From Sphingomonas_E sp042693015 (GTDB taxonomy: Bacteria; Pseudomonadota; Alphaproteobacteria; Sphingomonadales; Sphingomonadaceae), in assembly GCF_042693015.1 (NCBI RefSeq), contig NZ_CP170544.1, forward strand, positions 3,844,001 through 3,908,000: a stretch of 64,000 nt of DNA, read 5' to 3'. Under the pieces are notes generated by a model, which saw only the letters and a list, made by a program, of their open reading frames with translations, had not been told where the DNA came from and ran no database searches. Numbering within the stretch: the first letter of the stretch is position 1; every line of letters starts with the position of its first letter. A program made the position numbers and the translations under genes. Positions 18,144-27,197 of this stretch are shown one piece after another.

Positions 18144-20048
18144 TTGGATCTGACCGCCGTGCATTTGCGCAAAGCCAGGGACTTGCCGTCCGCCTATGAC
18201 TCGCGAACCATGTTCGGCGAGCCGCTGCTGCCGCACGAGAGTCCGCTCGCCATGCCCGAACAGTCGCTCGCGGCTGCCGACACGCTTGCCGAGCTCGAAC
18301 CGCGCGCCACCGAGATCAAGGTCGACGGCGTCAGCGAACGGCGGTTGTTCCTGGTCATCGGCAGCCTGCTGATCGCCGTTGCGACCACGCAGGAGATGAT
18401 GCTCCCTTTCGCCGCGGACGGCATCGGCCTGCTCGATATCGTGCTGACCCTGCTCGTCTTCAGCCTTTATGGCTGGATCAGCTTCGGCTTCCTCAGCGCA
18501 CTCGCGGGGCTCGCCGTATTGCTCGGCAACGGTCCCGGCCTGTCGCGCTGGTTCACGCGGCGTCGGCTGCCCAAGCGGCGCTGCGCCGTGCTGATGCCGA
18601 TCTACAATGAGGATACCAGCGCGGTGTTCGGGCGGATCGCCCAGATGAGCGCATCGCTGGCATCGATCGGCGGCCAGCACCTCTTCGATATCTTCGTGCT
18701 GAGCGATTCGCGCCCCGACATGGAAGCGGCCGAGCTTGCCGCTGTGTATCGCACGCGCGCCGGCAGCGCGGTGCCGATCTATTATCGCCGCCGGCCGAAG
18801 AATATCGCCCGCAAGCCCGGCAATATCGCCGATTGGGTGCAGCGCTTCGGCGCCGGCTACGAGAATATGATCGTCCTCGACGCCGACAGCCTGATGAGCG
18901 GCCCGGCGATGGCGCTGCTCGCCAGCGCGATGGAGGAGCGGCCGTCGGTCGGCCTGATCCAGACGATCCCGACGATCGTCAACGCGCGCACCTTCTTCGC
19001 GCGCTGGCACCAGTTTGCCGCCACGGCCTACGGCCCGGCTGCTTCCGCCGGGCTGCAATGGTGGTCGGGCACGGAAGCGACCTTCTGGGGCCACAACGCC
19101 ATCGTCCGCGTCCGCGCCTTCGCGCAGAGCTGCGGCCTGCCCAAGCTGTCCGGCCCTGAGCCATTCGGCGGCCATGTGCTCAGCCACGATATGGTCGAGG
19201 CCGCATTGCTCCGCCGCAACGGCTGGTCGGTCCACATGGTCTCGCTGCCCGAAGGCAGCTATGAGGAATTTCCGCCGACCGTCGCGGACCATTCGGTGCG
19301 CGATCGCCGCTGGTGCCAGGGCAATCTGCAGCATGTTCGCCTGCTCGCGACGGGCGGCTTCCATTGGGTCAACCGGCTTCAATTGCTGATGGGCGCGTCC
19401 GCCTATCTCACTTCACCCCTGTGGATGCTGATGCTGATCCTGGGTGCAGTCGCCTCGCTTGGCGGCGCGCATGCCGCTTATTCGGCTGCGCCGGCCGGCT
19501 GGCTGATCGCGCTGACCGTGCTGCTGCTGCTCGGCCCCAAGCTGATCGCGATGCTCTGGCTCTGCGTCGACGAGGGGTTGCGCCAATCGATGGGGGGCGG
19601 CCGCAAGGTTGCCGCGACGATCGCGATCGAGCTGCCGCTGTCGATGCTGATGGCGCCGATCACCATGGTCAACCAGACCACCGCGATCATCGATATTCTC
19701 CGCGGCCGGCCGGTGGGCTGGCATCCCCAGCGGCGCGATGCCGACGGCATGGCGCTGGGCAGCGCCGTCTATCTCTGCCGCATCCACATCGCGGTCGGCG
19801 CGCTGCTGCTCGCACCGATGCTGGTCGGCGCCACCGTCCCGGTCTGGACTTTGCCCGTCGTCTTCGGTCTGCTGGCCTCGCCGCTGACGGCATTGATCAC
19901 TTCGCGCGCGGATGTCGGCGACTGGCTCGCCAGCCGGGGCCTGTTCCTGGCGCCCGGCGCGGTTACGCCGCCGGCGGGATCGGAACGCAGCACGTTGATG
20001 GCGAGCGTCTTCGTGCGCCGGCCGATCGGACCCGCCGTTCGCCCCTGA
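18144..20048 (+). CDS. opgH: Glucans biosynthesis glucosyltransferase H
   Basis: A 634-residue inner-membrane GT2 enzyme that polymerises glucose from UDP-glucose into the glucan backbone. It has membrane segments near 65-90 and 95-125, a cytoplasmic glycosyltransferase domain with VLMPIYNED (149-157), LSDSRPD (186-192) and DADS (246-249), an RRWCQGN motif, and a cluster of C-terminal membrane segments. The start is uncertain: TTG at 18144, with GTG at 18159 and ATG at 18210 as alternatives. It is shorter than E. coli OpgH (about 850) because of a short N-terminal cytoplasmic part. Confidence 0.93.
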   Translation: MDLTAVHLRKARDLPSAYDSRTMFGEPLLPHESPLAMPEQSLAAADTLAELEPRATEIKVDGVSERRLFLVIGSLLIAVATTQEMMLPFAADGIGLLDIVLTLLVFSLYGWISFGFLSALAGLAVLLGNGPGLSRWFTRRRLPKRRCAVLMPIYNEDTSAVFGRIAQMSASLASIGGQHLFDIFVLSDSRPDMEAAELAAVYRTRAGSAVPIYYRRRPKNIARKPGNIADWVQRFGAGYENMIVLDADSLMSGPAMALLASAMEERPSVGLIQTIPTIVNARTFFARWHQFAATAYGPAASAGLQWWSGTEATFWGHNAIVRVRAFAQSCGLPKLSGPEPFGGHVLSHDMVEAALLRRNGWSVHMVSLPEGSYEEFPPTVADHSVRDRRWCQGNLQHVRLLATGGFHWVNRLQLLMGASAYLTSPLWMLMLILGAVASLGGAHAAYSAAPAGWLIALTVLLLLGPKLIAMLWLCVDEGLRQSMGGGRKVAATIAIELPLSMLMAPITMVNQTTAIIDILRGRPVGWHPQRRDADGMALGSAVYLCRIHIAVGALLLAPMLVGATVPVWTLPVVFGLLASPLTALITSRADVGDWLASRGLFLAPGAVTPPAGSERSTLMASVFVRRPIGPAVRP

Positions 20049-20192
20049 TCCGCCAATCGCCCCGCATTAGCGCCGCTTGGGCGCGCGGCGGTTGACCGCA
20101 CCGCGCGCGCACCCTCTGTCGCTGGGAACCGTCGGCACGGCGACCCGAACGGCCAATCAGACCGATAACCGCCGGGGAGCAAGAATCAGAAT

Positions 20193-21227
20193 ATGCCGAA
20201 CTTCTTCCAGTTCGCCTCGCACGACATGGCGATCGATCTCGGCACCGCCAACACCGTCGTCTTTCTGCGCGATGCCGGCATCGTCCTGAACGAGCCGTCG
20301 GTGGTCGCCATCGAAACCCGCAACGGCGTCAAGAAAGTCCGTGCCGTGGGCAGCGATGCCAAGCTGATGATGGGCAAGACGCCCGCCAACATCCAGGCGA
20401 TCCGGCCGTTACGCGACGGCGTGATCGCCGACATCGACGTCGCCGAACAGATGATCAAGCATTTCATCCATAAGGTGCATGGCGGCACCAAGCGCTTCCT
20501 GCGCCGGCCCGAGATCGTCATCTGCGTGCCTTCGGGTTCGACCACCGTGGAACGCCGCGCGATCCGCGACGCCGCATCCAACGCGGGTGCATCGCGCGTG
20601 CTGCTGATCGAGGAGCCGATGGCCGCCGCGATCGGCGCCGAACTGCCCGTGATCGAACCGGTCGGCGTGATGGTCGTGGATATCGGCGGCGGCACGACCG
20701 AGGTGGCGGTGCTGTCGCTCCGCGGCCTTGCCTATAGCAGTTCGGTGCGCGTCGGCGGCGACAAGATGGATGAAGCCATATCCTCGTCGATCCGCCGCCG
20801 GCACAATATGATGGTCGGCGAAGCGACGGCGGAACGGATCAAGCATCAGATCGGCAGCGCGACGATGCCCGCGGGCGACGGCCAGCGCCTGAAGATCAAG
20901 GGGCGCGATCTGGTGGCCGGCGTGCCCAAGGAAATCGAGATCACCGAAGCCGAGATTGCCGAGGCGATCGCCGAGCCCGTCAGCCAGATCGTCGGCGCTG
21001 TCCGCATGGCGCTGGAAAATACCCCGCCCGAGCTTGCCGCCGACATTGTCGACCGCGGCATCGTGCTGACCGGCGGGGGGGCGCTGCTCCACCATATCGA
21101 CGACCTGATCAGCCAATCGACCGGCCTGCCCGTTGCGGTGGCGGACGAAGCGCTGATGTGCGTCGCCAAGGGGGCGGGACGAGCGCTGGGAGACCCCGCT
21201 TATCGCGGGGTGCTGCACCCGGCCTGA
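20193..21227 (+). CDS. MreB-type actin homologue
   Basis: A 344-residue rod-shape-determining family protein. The phosphate-1 loop MAIDLGTANTVV (12-23), VVDIGGGTTEVAVLS, the conserved RVGGDKMDEAI and VLTGGGALL motifs are all intact. The start MPNFFQFASHD includes the short amphipathic N-terminus that binds membrane. mreC, mreD, pbp2 and rodA are not adjacent, so this is either a relocated mreB or a second copy; the window cannot tell which. It follows the glucan genes by 144 bases. A CCCCGC/GCGGGG inverted repeat lies near its 3' end. Confidence 0.9.
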   Translation: MPNFFQFASHDMAIDLGTANTVVFLRDAGIVLNEPSVVAIETRNGVKKVRAVGSDAKLMMGKTPANIQAIRPLRDGVIADIDVAEQMIKHFIHKVHGGTKRFLRRPEIVICVPSGSTTVERRAIRDAASNAGASRVLLIEEPMAAAIGAELPVIEPVGVMVVDIGGGTTEVAVLSLRGLAYSSSVRVGGDKMDEAISSSIRRRHNMMVGEATAERIKHQIGSATMPAGDGQRLKIKGRDLVAGVPKEIEITEAEIAEAIAEPVSQIVGAVRMALENTPPELAADIVDRGIVLTGGGALLHHIDDLISQSTGLPVAVADEALMCVAKGAGRALGDPAYRGVLHPA

Positions 21228-21310
21228 AGCGATATAGCCGAGCGCGGTTCCGCGGCGGCGCAAAGCGCTCTATGGCCCGGCGGGTGACGACGGGCGAACA
21301 TCCGGTTTCG

Positions 21311-22303
21311 ATGGAAAAATGGACGGTCCATGGCGGCCGGCTGGACCATGCCCGGTCGGCCTTTCCGGACGCGCTTATGCCCTGGCTCGATCTTTCGACC
21401 GGGATCAATCCGAACGGATGGGATGCTGCCAAGGCCGGGCCGATCGACTGGCGTGCCTTGCCCGATCCGGGCGCCCTCACGGGGCTGGAAGAGGCCGCGG
21501 CCGCGCATTTCGGGGTCGCGCCGTCGGATGTCTGTGCGCTGCCCGGCTCGGAACTCGGCCTGCGCCTGCTGCCGATGCTGGACCTCCCCGCCCCCTTCCG
21601 CCATGTCGCTCCAGCCTATGCCACCCACGGAGAGGCGCTGCCCGACAGCCGCGCCATCCCGGCCGACGCGCTTTTGGATGAGACGCGGCAAGGCGGGACG
21701 ATCCTGATCGCCAACCCCAACAATCCCGATGGCCGCCTACTGCGTCCCGAGGATCTGCTGGCCGTGGCGGAAAGCCTCGCGGTGCGTGGGGGATGGCTGA
21801 TCGTCGATGAGGCCTTCGCCGATGCGGCCCCCGCGGCAAGCGTGCTGCCGCATGTTGCCGCCGGCGCGAACATTCTGGTGCTGCGGTCCTTCGGCAAGTT
21901 TTTCGGCCTCGCCGGCGTCCGGCTCGGTTTTCTGACGGGGGCGCCCGACCGGCTGGCGCCACTGCGGCAAAGGCTGGGCAGTTGGCCGCTGTCGGCCGCG
22001 GCGATCAGCATCGGCGCTGCGGCCTATCGCGACCGCGAATGGATTGCCGCCACGCGGCGCGGGCTTGAGGAACGGGCCGCGCTGCTCGATGCCATGCTGC
22101 ATCGCCACGGCTTCGATCCTATCGGAAACTGCCCGCTGTTCCGGTTGCTCGATGTGGACAATGCCCCAGAGCTTTTCTTCCGATTGGCGCAGCAGGGCAT
22201 CCTCACCCGCCCCTTCGATCATCAGCCGCGCTGGCTTCGGCTCGGCGTGCCGGGGGACGATGAAGCGCTCGCCCGGCTGGAGCGGGCGCTGACGCATGGT
22301 TGA
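21311..22303 (+). CDS. cobC: Threonine-phosphate decarboxylase / CobC-type aminotransferase
   Basis: A 330-residue PLP enzyme of aminotransferase class I/II. It contains LDLSTGINPNGWD at the N-terminus, IANPNNPDGRLL, the aspartate in LIVDEAFADAAP and the PLP lysine in LRSFGKFFGLAGVRLGF. Family members make (R)-1-amino-2-propanol phosphate, the linker of the cobalamin lower ligand. The start at 21311 gives the usual length; ATG at 21272 is an alternative. Its stop overlaps the cobD start by eight bases. Confidence 0.88.
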   Translation: MEKWTVHGGRLDHARSAFPDALMPWLDLSTGINPNGWDAAKAGPIDWRALPDPGALTGLEEAAAAHFGVAPSDVCALPGSELGLRLLPMLDLPAPFRHVAPAYATHGEALPDSRAIPADALLDETRQGGTILIANPNNPDGRLLRPEDLLAVAESLAVRGGWLIVDEAFADAAPAASVLPHVAAGANILVLRSFGKFFGLAGVRLGFLTGAPDRLAPLRQRLGSWPLSAAAISIGAAAYRDREWIAATRRGLEERAALLDAMLHRHGFDPIGNCPLFRLLDVDNAPELFFRLAQQGILTRPFDHQPRWLRLGVPGDDEALARLERALTHG

Positions 22304-23234
22304 GCCGACCGCGCTCGCAGCGCTGGCGATCGACGCCGTGATCGGCTGGCCGCACGCGCTCTATCGACGGATAGGCCACCCCGTGACGCTGTTCGCGCAT
22401 ATTATCGAGGCCGGCGAGCGCCGCTGGAACCGCCCCGAATTGGCGGTATCCTTCCGCCGCGCGGCCGGCGTCCTGCTGGTCATCCTGCTCGGCTCCGGCA
22501 CTTTCCTGCTGGCGCTCGCGATCGAGCAGGCGCTGTGGACGTGGCTGGGCCGCTGGGGCTGGATCGGCGTGGCGATCGCGGCCGCGCCGGGGCTCGCCCA
22601 GCGCAGCCTCTACGATCATGTTCGGCCCGTGGCCGATCGGCTCGCTACCGGAGATTTGGAAGGCGCTCGCGGCGCCGTCAACATGATCGTCGGCCGCGAT
22701 ACCGCGCAACTGGACGAGCCCGGCATCGCCCGCGCCGCGATCGAAAGCCTCGCCGAAAGCTTCTGCGACGGCGTTGCCGCGCCGCTTGTCTTCCTGCTGC
22801 TGCTCGGGCTGCCCGGCATCTGGACCTACAAGGCGATCAACACCGCCGACAGCCTGATCGGCCATAAGGAGGAACGCTGGCGTGCCTTCGGCTGGGCCGC
22901 GGCGCGGACGGACGATGCGCTCAACTTCATCCCCGCCCGCCTCGCCGGTCTGCTGCTGTGCGTGGCCGATTGGGGTGGCTGGCGCACGTTATGGCGCGAT
23001 CATGCCAATCATGCGTCCCCCAATTCGGGCTGGCCGGAAGCGGCGATGGCCGGCGCGCTCCAGCTTCGGCTGGCCGGGCCGATCGCCTATGGCGGGATCG
23101 TTCACGACAAACCCTGGATCGGCGATGGACGGGCGGATGCCAATGCCGCCGACATCCGACGCGCTCTCGCGCTTTATGGTCGCGCCTGCCTGCTGCTCTG
23201 GGCACTTGCTGGAGGTTTCATATGGGCGCTCTAA
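22296..23234 (+). CDS. cobD: Adenosylcobinamide-phosphate synthase CobD/CbiB
   Basis: A 312-residue inner-membrane protein with about five hydrophobic stretches. Family motifs include IDAVIGWPHALYRRIGHPV, GRDTAQLDEPGIARAAIESLAES, DGVAAPL and TYKAINTADSLIGHK. It attaches aminopropanol phosphate to adenosylcobyric acid, so it uses the products of the genes on either side. It overlaps cobC (8 bases) and cobQ (13 bases), which indicates coupled translation. Confidence 0.95.
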   Translation: MVEPTALAALAIDAVIGWPHALYRRIGHPVTLFAHIIEAGERRWNRPELAVSFRRAAGVLLVILLGSGTFLLALAIEQALWTWLGRWGWIGVAIAAAPGLAQRSLYDHVRPVADRLATGDLEGARGAVNMIVGRDTAQLDEPGIARAAIESLAESFCDGVAAPLVFLLLLGLPGIWTYKAINTADSLIGHKEERWRAFGWAAARTDDALNFIPARLAGLLLCVADWGGWRTLWRDHANHASPNSGWPEAAMAGALQLRLAGPIAYGGIVHDKPWIGDGRADANAADIRRALALYGRACLLLWALAGGFIWAL

Positions 23235-24682
23235 TGCTGCAGGGCACGGGATCGGATGTCGGCAAGTCGGTGCTGGTCGCCGGGCTGTGCCGGGCCTTCG
23301 CCAATCGTGGCCTCACCGTCCGGCCGTTCAAGCCGCAGAATATGTCCAACAATGCCGCGGTGACGGTCGATGGCGGCGAGATCGGCCGCGCGCAGGCGAC
23401 GCAGGCGATGGCGTGCAGAGTCGAACCGCATACCGACATGAACCCGGTGCTGCTGAAGCCCCAGGCCGATCACACGTCGCAACTGATCGTCCATGGCAAG
23501 GTGCGCGGCACGCTGGGCGCGGAGAATTTCCGCGAAGGCCGCCGGCCGCTGCTGCCCGAGGTGCTGGAAAGCTATCAGCGGCTCCGCGCCCAATGCGATA
23601 TCGTCGTCGTCGAAGGCGCGGGATCACCTGCGGAGATCAACCTGCGCGCCGGTGACATCGCCAATATGGGCTTCGCTCGCGCCGCCGGCGTGCCCGTGGT
23701 GCTGGTCGGCGATATCGATCGCGGCGGGGTGATCGCGGCCGTGGTCGGCACCAGCCAGGTGGTCGCGCCTGCCGACGCGGCGATGATCCATGGCTTCATC
23801 ATCAACAAGTTCCGCGGGCGCCTGGCCCTGTTCGACGATGGCTATCGCTCCATCGAGCAGTTGTCCGGCTGGCGCGGCTTCGGCGTCGTGCCCTGGCTGG
23901 CCGACGCCCGCATGCTGCCGAGCGAGGATGCGGTGATCCTGGAGCGGGTGCGCGGCCGCGAAGGCAAGCGTCTGATGATCGCCTGCCCCATCCTGCCGCG
24001 CATCTCCAATTTCGACGATCTCGATCCGCTGCGCCACGAACCCGGCGTCGAACTGGTGATGGTGCCGCCCGGCCAGCCGATCCCCGGCGGAGCGGCGCTG
24101 ATCGTCATCGCAGGATCGAAGGCGACCATCGCCGATCTCGCCGCGCTCCGCAGCTTCGGCTGGGACGTGGACATCCTCGCGCATCATCGCCAAGGCAAGC
24201 CGATCCTTGGCTTGTGCGGTGGCTATCAGATGCTGGGGCGGAGCATCGCTGACCCGAATGGCATCGAGGGGGAGGCCGGAAAGGTCGCGGGGCTGGGGCT
24301 GCTCCAGATCGACACCATCTTCCAGCCTGCCAAGGCGCTCCGGCAGGTTTCGGGCGAGGCGTTCGGCGGGCGCTTCTCGGGCTATGAAATGCATATGGGC
24401 GAGACGACCGGCCCCGATTCCGCCCGTCCCTTCGCGCAGCTCGACGACGGCCGCGCCGATGGCGCCCTGTCCGCGGACGGTCTGGTGATGGGCAGCTATG
24501 TGCATGGCCTGCTTGCCGAGCCGGGCTTGCGTGCCGCGTTGCTCGAACGGATCGGCGTGGCCAGCAGCGGTGGCGATCATCATGTCAGGGTCGATGCAGC
24601 GCTCGATGCCATCGCCGCGATGTTGGAGGAACATCTCGACATTCCGGCGCTGATCACGCTCGCACAGACCGCCGGCCGCTAA
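23222..24682 (+). CDS. cobQ: Cobyric acid synthase
   Basis: A 486-residue ATP-dependent amidotransferase that amidates four carboxylates of adenosylcobyrinic a,c-diamide. It starts MGALMLQGTGSDVGKSVLVAG, a DTBS/CobQ-type P-loop. The middle reads PFKPQNMSNNAAVT. The C-terminal glutaminase domain has the nucleophile in LGLCGGYQMLG and the histidine in GSYVHGL. The start within the cobD end is set by the family. The other cobalamin genes are elsewhere. Confidence 0.96.
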   Translation: MGALMLQGTGSDVGKSVLVAGLCRAFANRGLTVRPFKPQNMSNNAAVTVDGGEIGRAQATQAMACRVEPHTDMNPVLLKPQADHTSQLIVHGKVRGTLGAENFREGRRPLLPEVLESYQRLRAQCDIVVVEGAGSPAEINLRAGDIANMGFARAAGVPVVLVGDIDRGGVIAAVVGTSQVVAPADAAMIHGFIINKFRGRLALFDDGYRSIEQLSGWRGFGVVPWLADARMLPSEDAVILERVRGREGKRLMIACPILPRISNFDDLDPLRHEPGVELVMVPPGQPIPGGAALIVIAGSKATIADLAALRSFGWDVDILAHHRQGKPILGLCGGYQMLGRSIADPNGIEGEAGKVAGLGLLQIDTIFQPAKALRQVSGEAFGGRFSGYEMHMGETTGPDSARPFAQLDDGRADGALSADGLVMGSYVHGLLAEPGLRAALLERIGVASSGGDHHVRVDAALDAIAAMLEEHLDIPALITLAQTAGR

Positions 24683-24850
24683 CCGCCGCGATTCGCGGGC
24701 CTTTCGCTGCATTGCAACAAAATTTTCATCGCAAATGCCAGAAACCTTTCCCCCTGCTGCGCATTTAACATACCATTCAATTGGCTTTGTATCGTGGCGA
24801 GTCGGATCGCGGCCGCCTTTTGATTTGCATTGCAACGCAGCGAGGTGCCG
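24683..24850. other. AT-rich upstream region of the glycosyltransferase
   Basis: These 168 bases are noticeably AT-richer than the surroundings (24715-24800) and probably hold the promoter of the glycosyltransferase gene. TTAACA, a 17-base gap and TGTATC near 24768-24796 is a possible but weak box pair. A short CCGCG/CGCGG hairpin follows cobQ. No operator or riboswitch was recognised. Confidence 0.35.
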
Positions 24851-27121
24851 ATGGTAACAACCGGCAAGCAGACCCGTCATATTGCGCTGATCGGCAATCA
24901 TCCGCCTCGCATGTGCGGTATCGCCACGTTCACCGCCGATCTTCGTGCCGCTTTGGTCTCTGCCCGGCCCGATCTGATTGCCGACGTGTTCGCCATGGAC
25001 GAACCCGGCGGTCTCCACGCTTATCCACCCGAAGTGGTCTGCCAGATCGGCCAGGCCGACCTCGCCGATTATCGCGCGGCTGCGCGCCGCATCAACCAGA
25101 GCGGCGCCGAACTGCTCTGCGTCCAGCATGAATATGGCATTTTCGGCGGAAGCGCCGGCGCGCATCTGCTGCGCCTGATCGAACGTGTCGATCTGCCGCT
25201 GGTCGTGACGCTGCACACCATCCTCACCGATCCCAGCCCCGAGCAGCGCTTCGTCATCGACGCGCTGGCCCGCCGGGCATCGCGTCTGATCGTCATGGCC
25301 GAAAAGGGCCGGCAGATCCTGGAACGCGTCCATGGCATCGCGCCGGCGCGGATCATGGTCATCCCCCATGGCGTGCCCGATCGCCCGCTTGCCGATATCG
25401 ACGTGGCGAAGGCGCGCTTCGGCTTTGAGGGCCGCAAGGTGCTGCTGACGTTCGGCCTCCTGTCCCCGAACAAGGGGATCGAGACGATGATCCGGGCGCT
25501 GCCGGCGATCGTCGCGGGCCATCCCGACACGCTTTACGTCATCCTCGGCGCGTCGCACCCGCAACTCGTCGCCCAACAGGGCGAGGCCTATCGCGACCGG
25601 CTGGCCGCGCTTGCCCGCGAACTGGGCGTCGAGGCGCATGTCCGCTTCGTCAACGAATTCACCGAGACCGAACGGCTGCTCGATTATCTCGAGGCCGTCG
25701 ACATCTATGTGACGCCCTATCTGAACGAGGCGCAGATCACATCGGGCACGCTGTCCTACGCCGTCGGCCTCGGCAAGCCGGTGGTCTCGACGCCTTATTG
25801 GCATGCCGCCGAACTGCTCGCCAATGGCGTCGGCCTGCTCGCCCCCTTCGGTGACAGCGCCGCCTTCGCCCGCGCCATCACCGGCCTGCTCGACGATGAC
25901 GCCGCGCGTGAAGCCATGCGCTGCCGCGCTTATGAGGTCGGCCGCAGCATGATCTGGCGTCGCGTGGCGGACGCCTATCTCGACATCTTCGATAGCGCGC
26001 GGGCGCCCCGTCCGCTCCGCCTACCGGTCGCCGGCCGCGGCGATCGGATCGCGCCGCGTCTCGCCGCCGTCGAACGACTGACCGATCATTGCGGCATCTT
26101 GCAGCATTCGGTGTTCAGCGTGCCCGATCGCCGCCATGGCTATTGCGTCGACGACAATGCTCGCGCGCTGATCCTGATGCACCGGCTGGGTGATGCGCGC
26201 GGCGAACGCAGCGAGGCGCTGGCGACGATATACGCCTCCTTCGTGCAACATGCCTGGAACCCCGATCGCGCCGCCTTCCGCAACTTCATGAGCTATGACC
26301 GGCAATGGCTGGAGGAAGCGGGATCGGAGGACAGTTGTGGCCGCGCGCTATGGGCGGTCGGCGTCACCGCCGCGGAGGCGCGCCGGCCGGATCTGCGGCG
26401 TTGGGCGCATAATCTGTTCAACGAGGCTGCACCCCATGCGCTGAGCTTCCACAACCTGCGCAGTTCCGCCTTCGCGCTGTTGGGGGCCGAAGCCCTGCTC
26501 GAAGGCCAGCCGGGCCACGCGATGGCTCAGCACATCATCGAAACCGTCGGCAAGCGCCTGGCCGCGGCACTGGCCGCCGTGCGCCGGCCGGACTGGGTGT
26601 GGTTTGAACCGACGCTCGGCTATGACAATGCCCGTATCGCGGAAGCTTTGATCCGGGCGGGTATGGTGCTCGACGATGCCGCTATGCACGGCGCCGGCCT
26701 TGAGGCGCTCGGCTGGCTCGATCGCATCCAGACCTGCGAGGACGGCCATTTCCGCGCGGTCGGCAGCGAAAGCTTCAACCGTCCCTTCGCCCCGCCCTTG
26801 CCCTATGACCAGCAGCCGCTGGAGGCCTGGGCGATGGTCGATGCCGCGCTTACCGCCTGGACGGCGACGCGCGATCCTGTCTGGCATGCGGCCGCGCAGC
26901 GCGCCTGGCGGTGGTATCTGGGCGACAACGACCTCGGCCAGCCGATTGCTTCCGCAGCCGACGGAAGCTGTTTTGATGGATTGATGCGCGACGGCGTGAA
27001 TCTTAATACGGGTGCGGAATCGGTGCTGGCCTTCCAGCTTGCCGCCTGCGCCATGGCGCAGTCCGGCCTGGCAGCGTCGGACAGTCCCGAACGACCCGAA
27101 GCGGGGGCGGTCGCGGTCTAG
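24851..27121 (+). CDS. GT4 glycosyltransferase fused to a C-terminal helical toroid domain
   Basis: A 756-residue two-domain protein. Residues about 5-385 are a GT-B fold of family 4 type: N-terminal IALIGNHPPRMCGIATFT, then VQHEYGIFGG, TFGLLSPNKGIETMIRALP, and the late motif SGTLSYAVGLGKPVVSTPYWHAAELL. Residues about 405-740 form a helix-rich domain with DRRHGYCVDDNARALI and WFEPTLGYDNARIAEALI, resembling (alpha/alpha)6 glycosidase-like domains. There is no signal peptide. The ATG at 24851 follows AGGTG. It lies 76 bases before a GH130 phosphorylase, which suggests mannoside chemistry. Donor and acceptor are unknown. Confidence 0.85.
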   Translation: MVTTGKQTRHIALIGNHPPRMCGIATFTADLRAALVSARPDLIADVFAMDEPGGLHAYPPEVVCQIGQADLADYRAAARRINQSGAELLCVQHEYGIFGGSAGAHLLRLIERVDLPLVVTLHTILTDPSPEQRFVIDALARRASRLIVMAEKGRQILERVHGIAPARIMVIPHGVPDRPLADIDVAKARFGFEGRKVLLTFGLLSPNKGIETMIRALPAIVAGHPDTLYVILGASHPQLVAQQGEAYRDRLAALARELGVEAHVRFVNEFTETERLLDYLEAVDIYVTPYLNEAQITSGTLSYAVGLGKPVVSTPYWHAAELLANGVGLLAPFGDSAAFARAITGLLDDDAAREAMRCRAYEVGRSMIWRRVADAYLDIFDSARAPRPLRLPVAGRGDRIAPRLAAVERLTDHCGILQHSVFSVPDRRHGYCVDDNARALILMHRLGDARGERSEALATIYASFVQHAWNPDRAAFRNFMSYDRQWLEEAGSEDSCGRALWAVGVTAAEARRPDLRRWAHNLFNEAAPHALSFHNLRSSAFALLGAEALLEGQPGHAMAQHIIETVGKRLAAALAAVRRPDWVWFEPTLGYDNARIAEALIRAGMVLDDAAMHGAGLEALGWLDRIQTCEDGHFRAVGSESFNRPFAPPLPYDQQPLEAWAMVDAALTAWTATRDPVWHAAAQRAWRWYLGDNDLGQPIASAADGSCFDGLMRDGVNLNTGAESVLAFQLAACAMAQSGLAASDSPERPEAGAVAV

Positions 27122-27197
27122 GGCCGCGTATCTTAGCTTCGAAGGTATTGGGACTTGCGGGGATTGGATCCCGGCGCGGCGCGAGGAGTAAGCGGCC

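Noticed and set aside
21228..21310. Cobalamin riboswitch before cobC
   Set aside because: The conserved B12-box type sequences are absent and the space is too short for the full fold.
22958..24682. A longer CobQ starting inside cobD
   Set aside because: The first 88 residues are the wrong-frame translation of cobD; the P-loop start MGALMLQGTGS fits the family.
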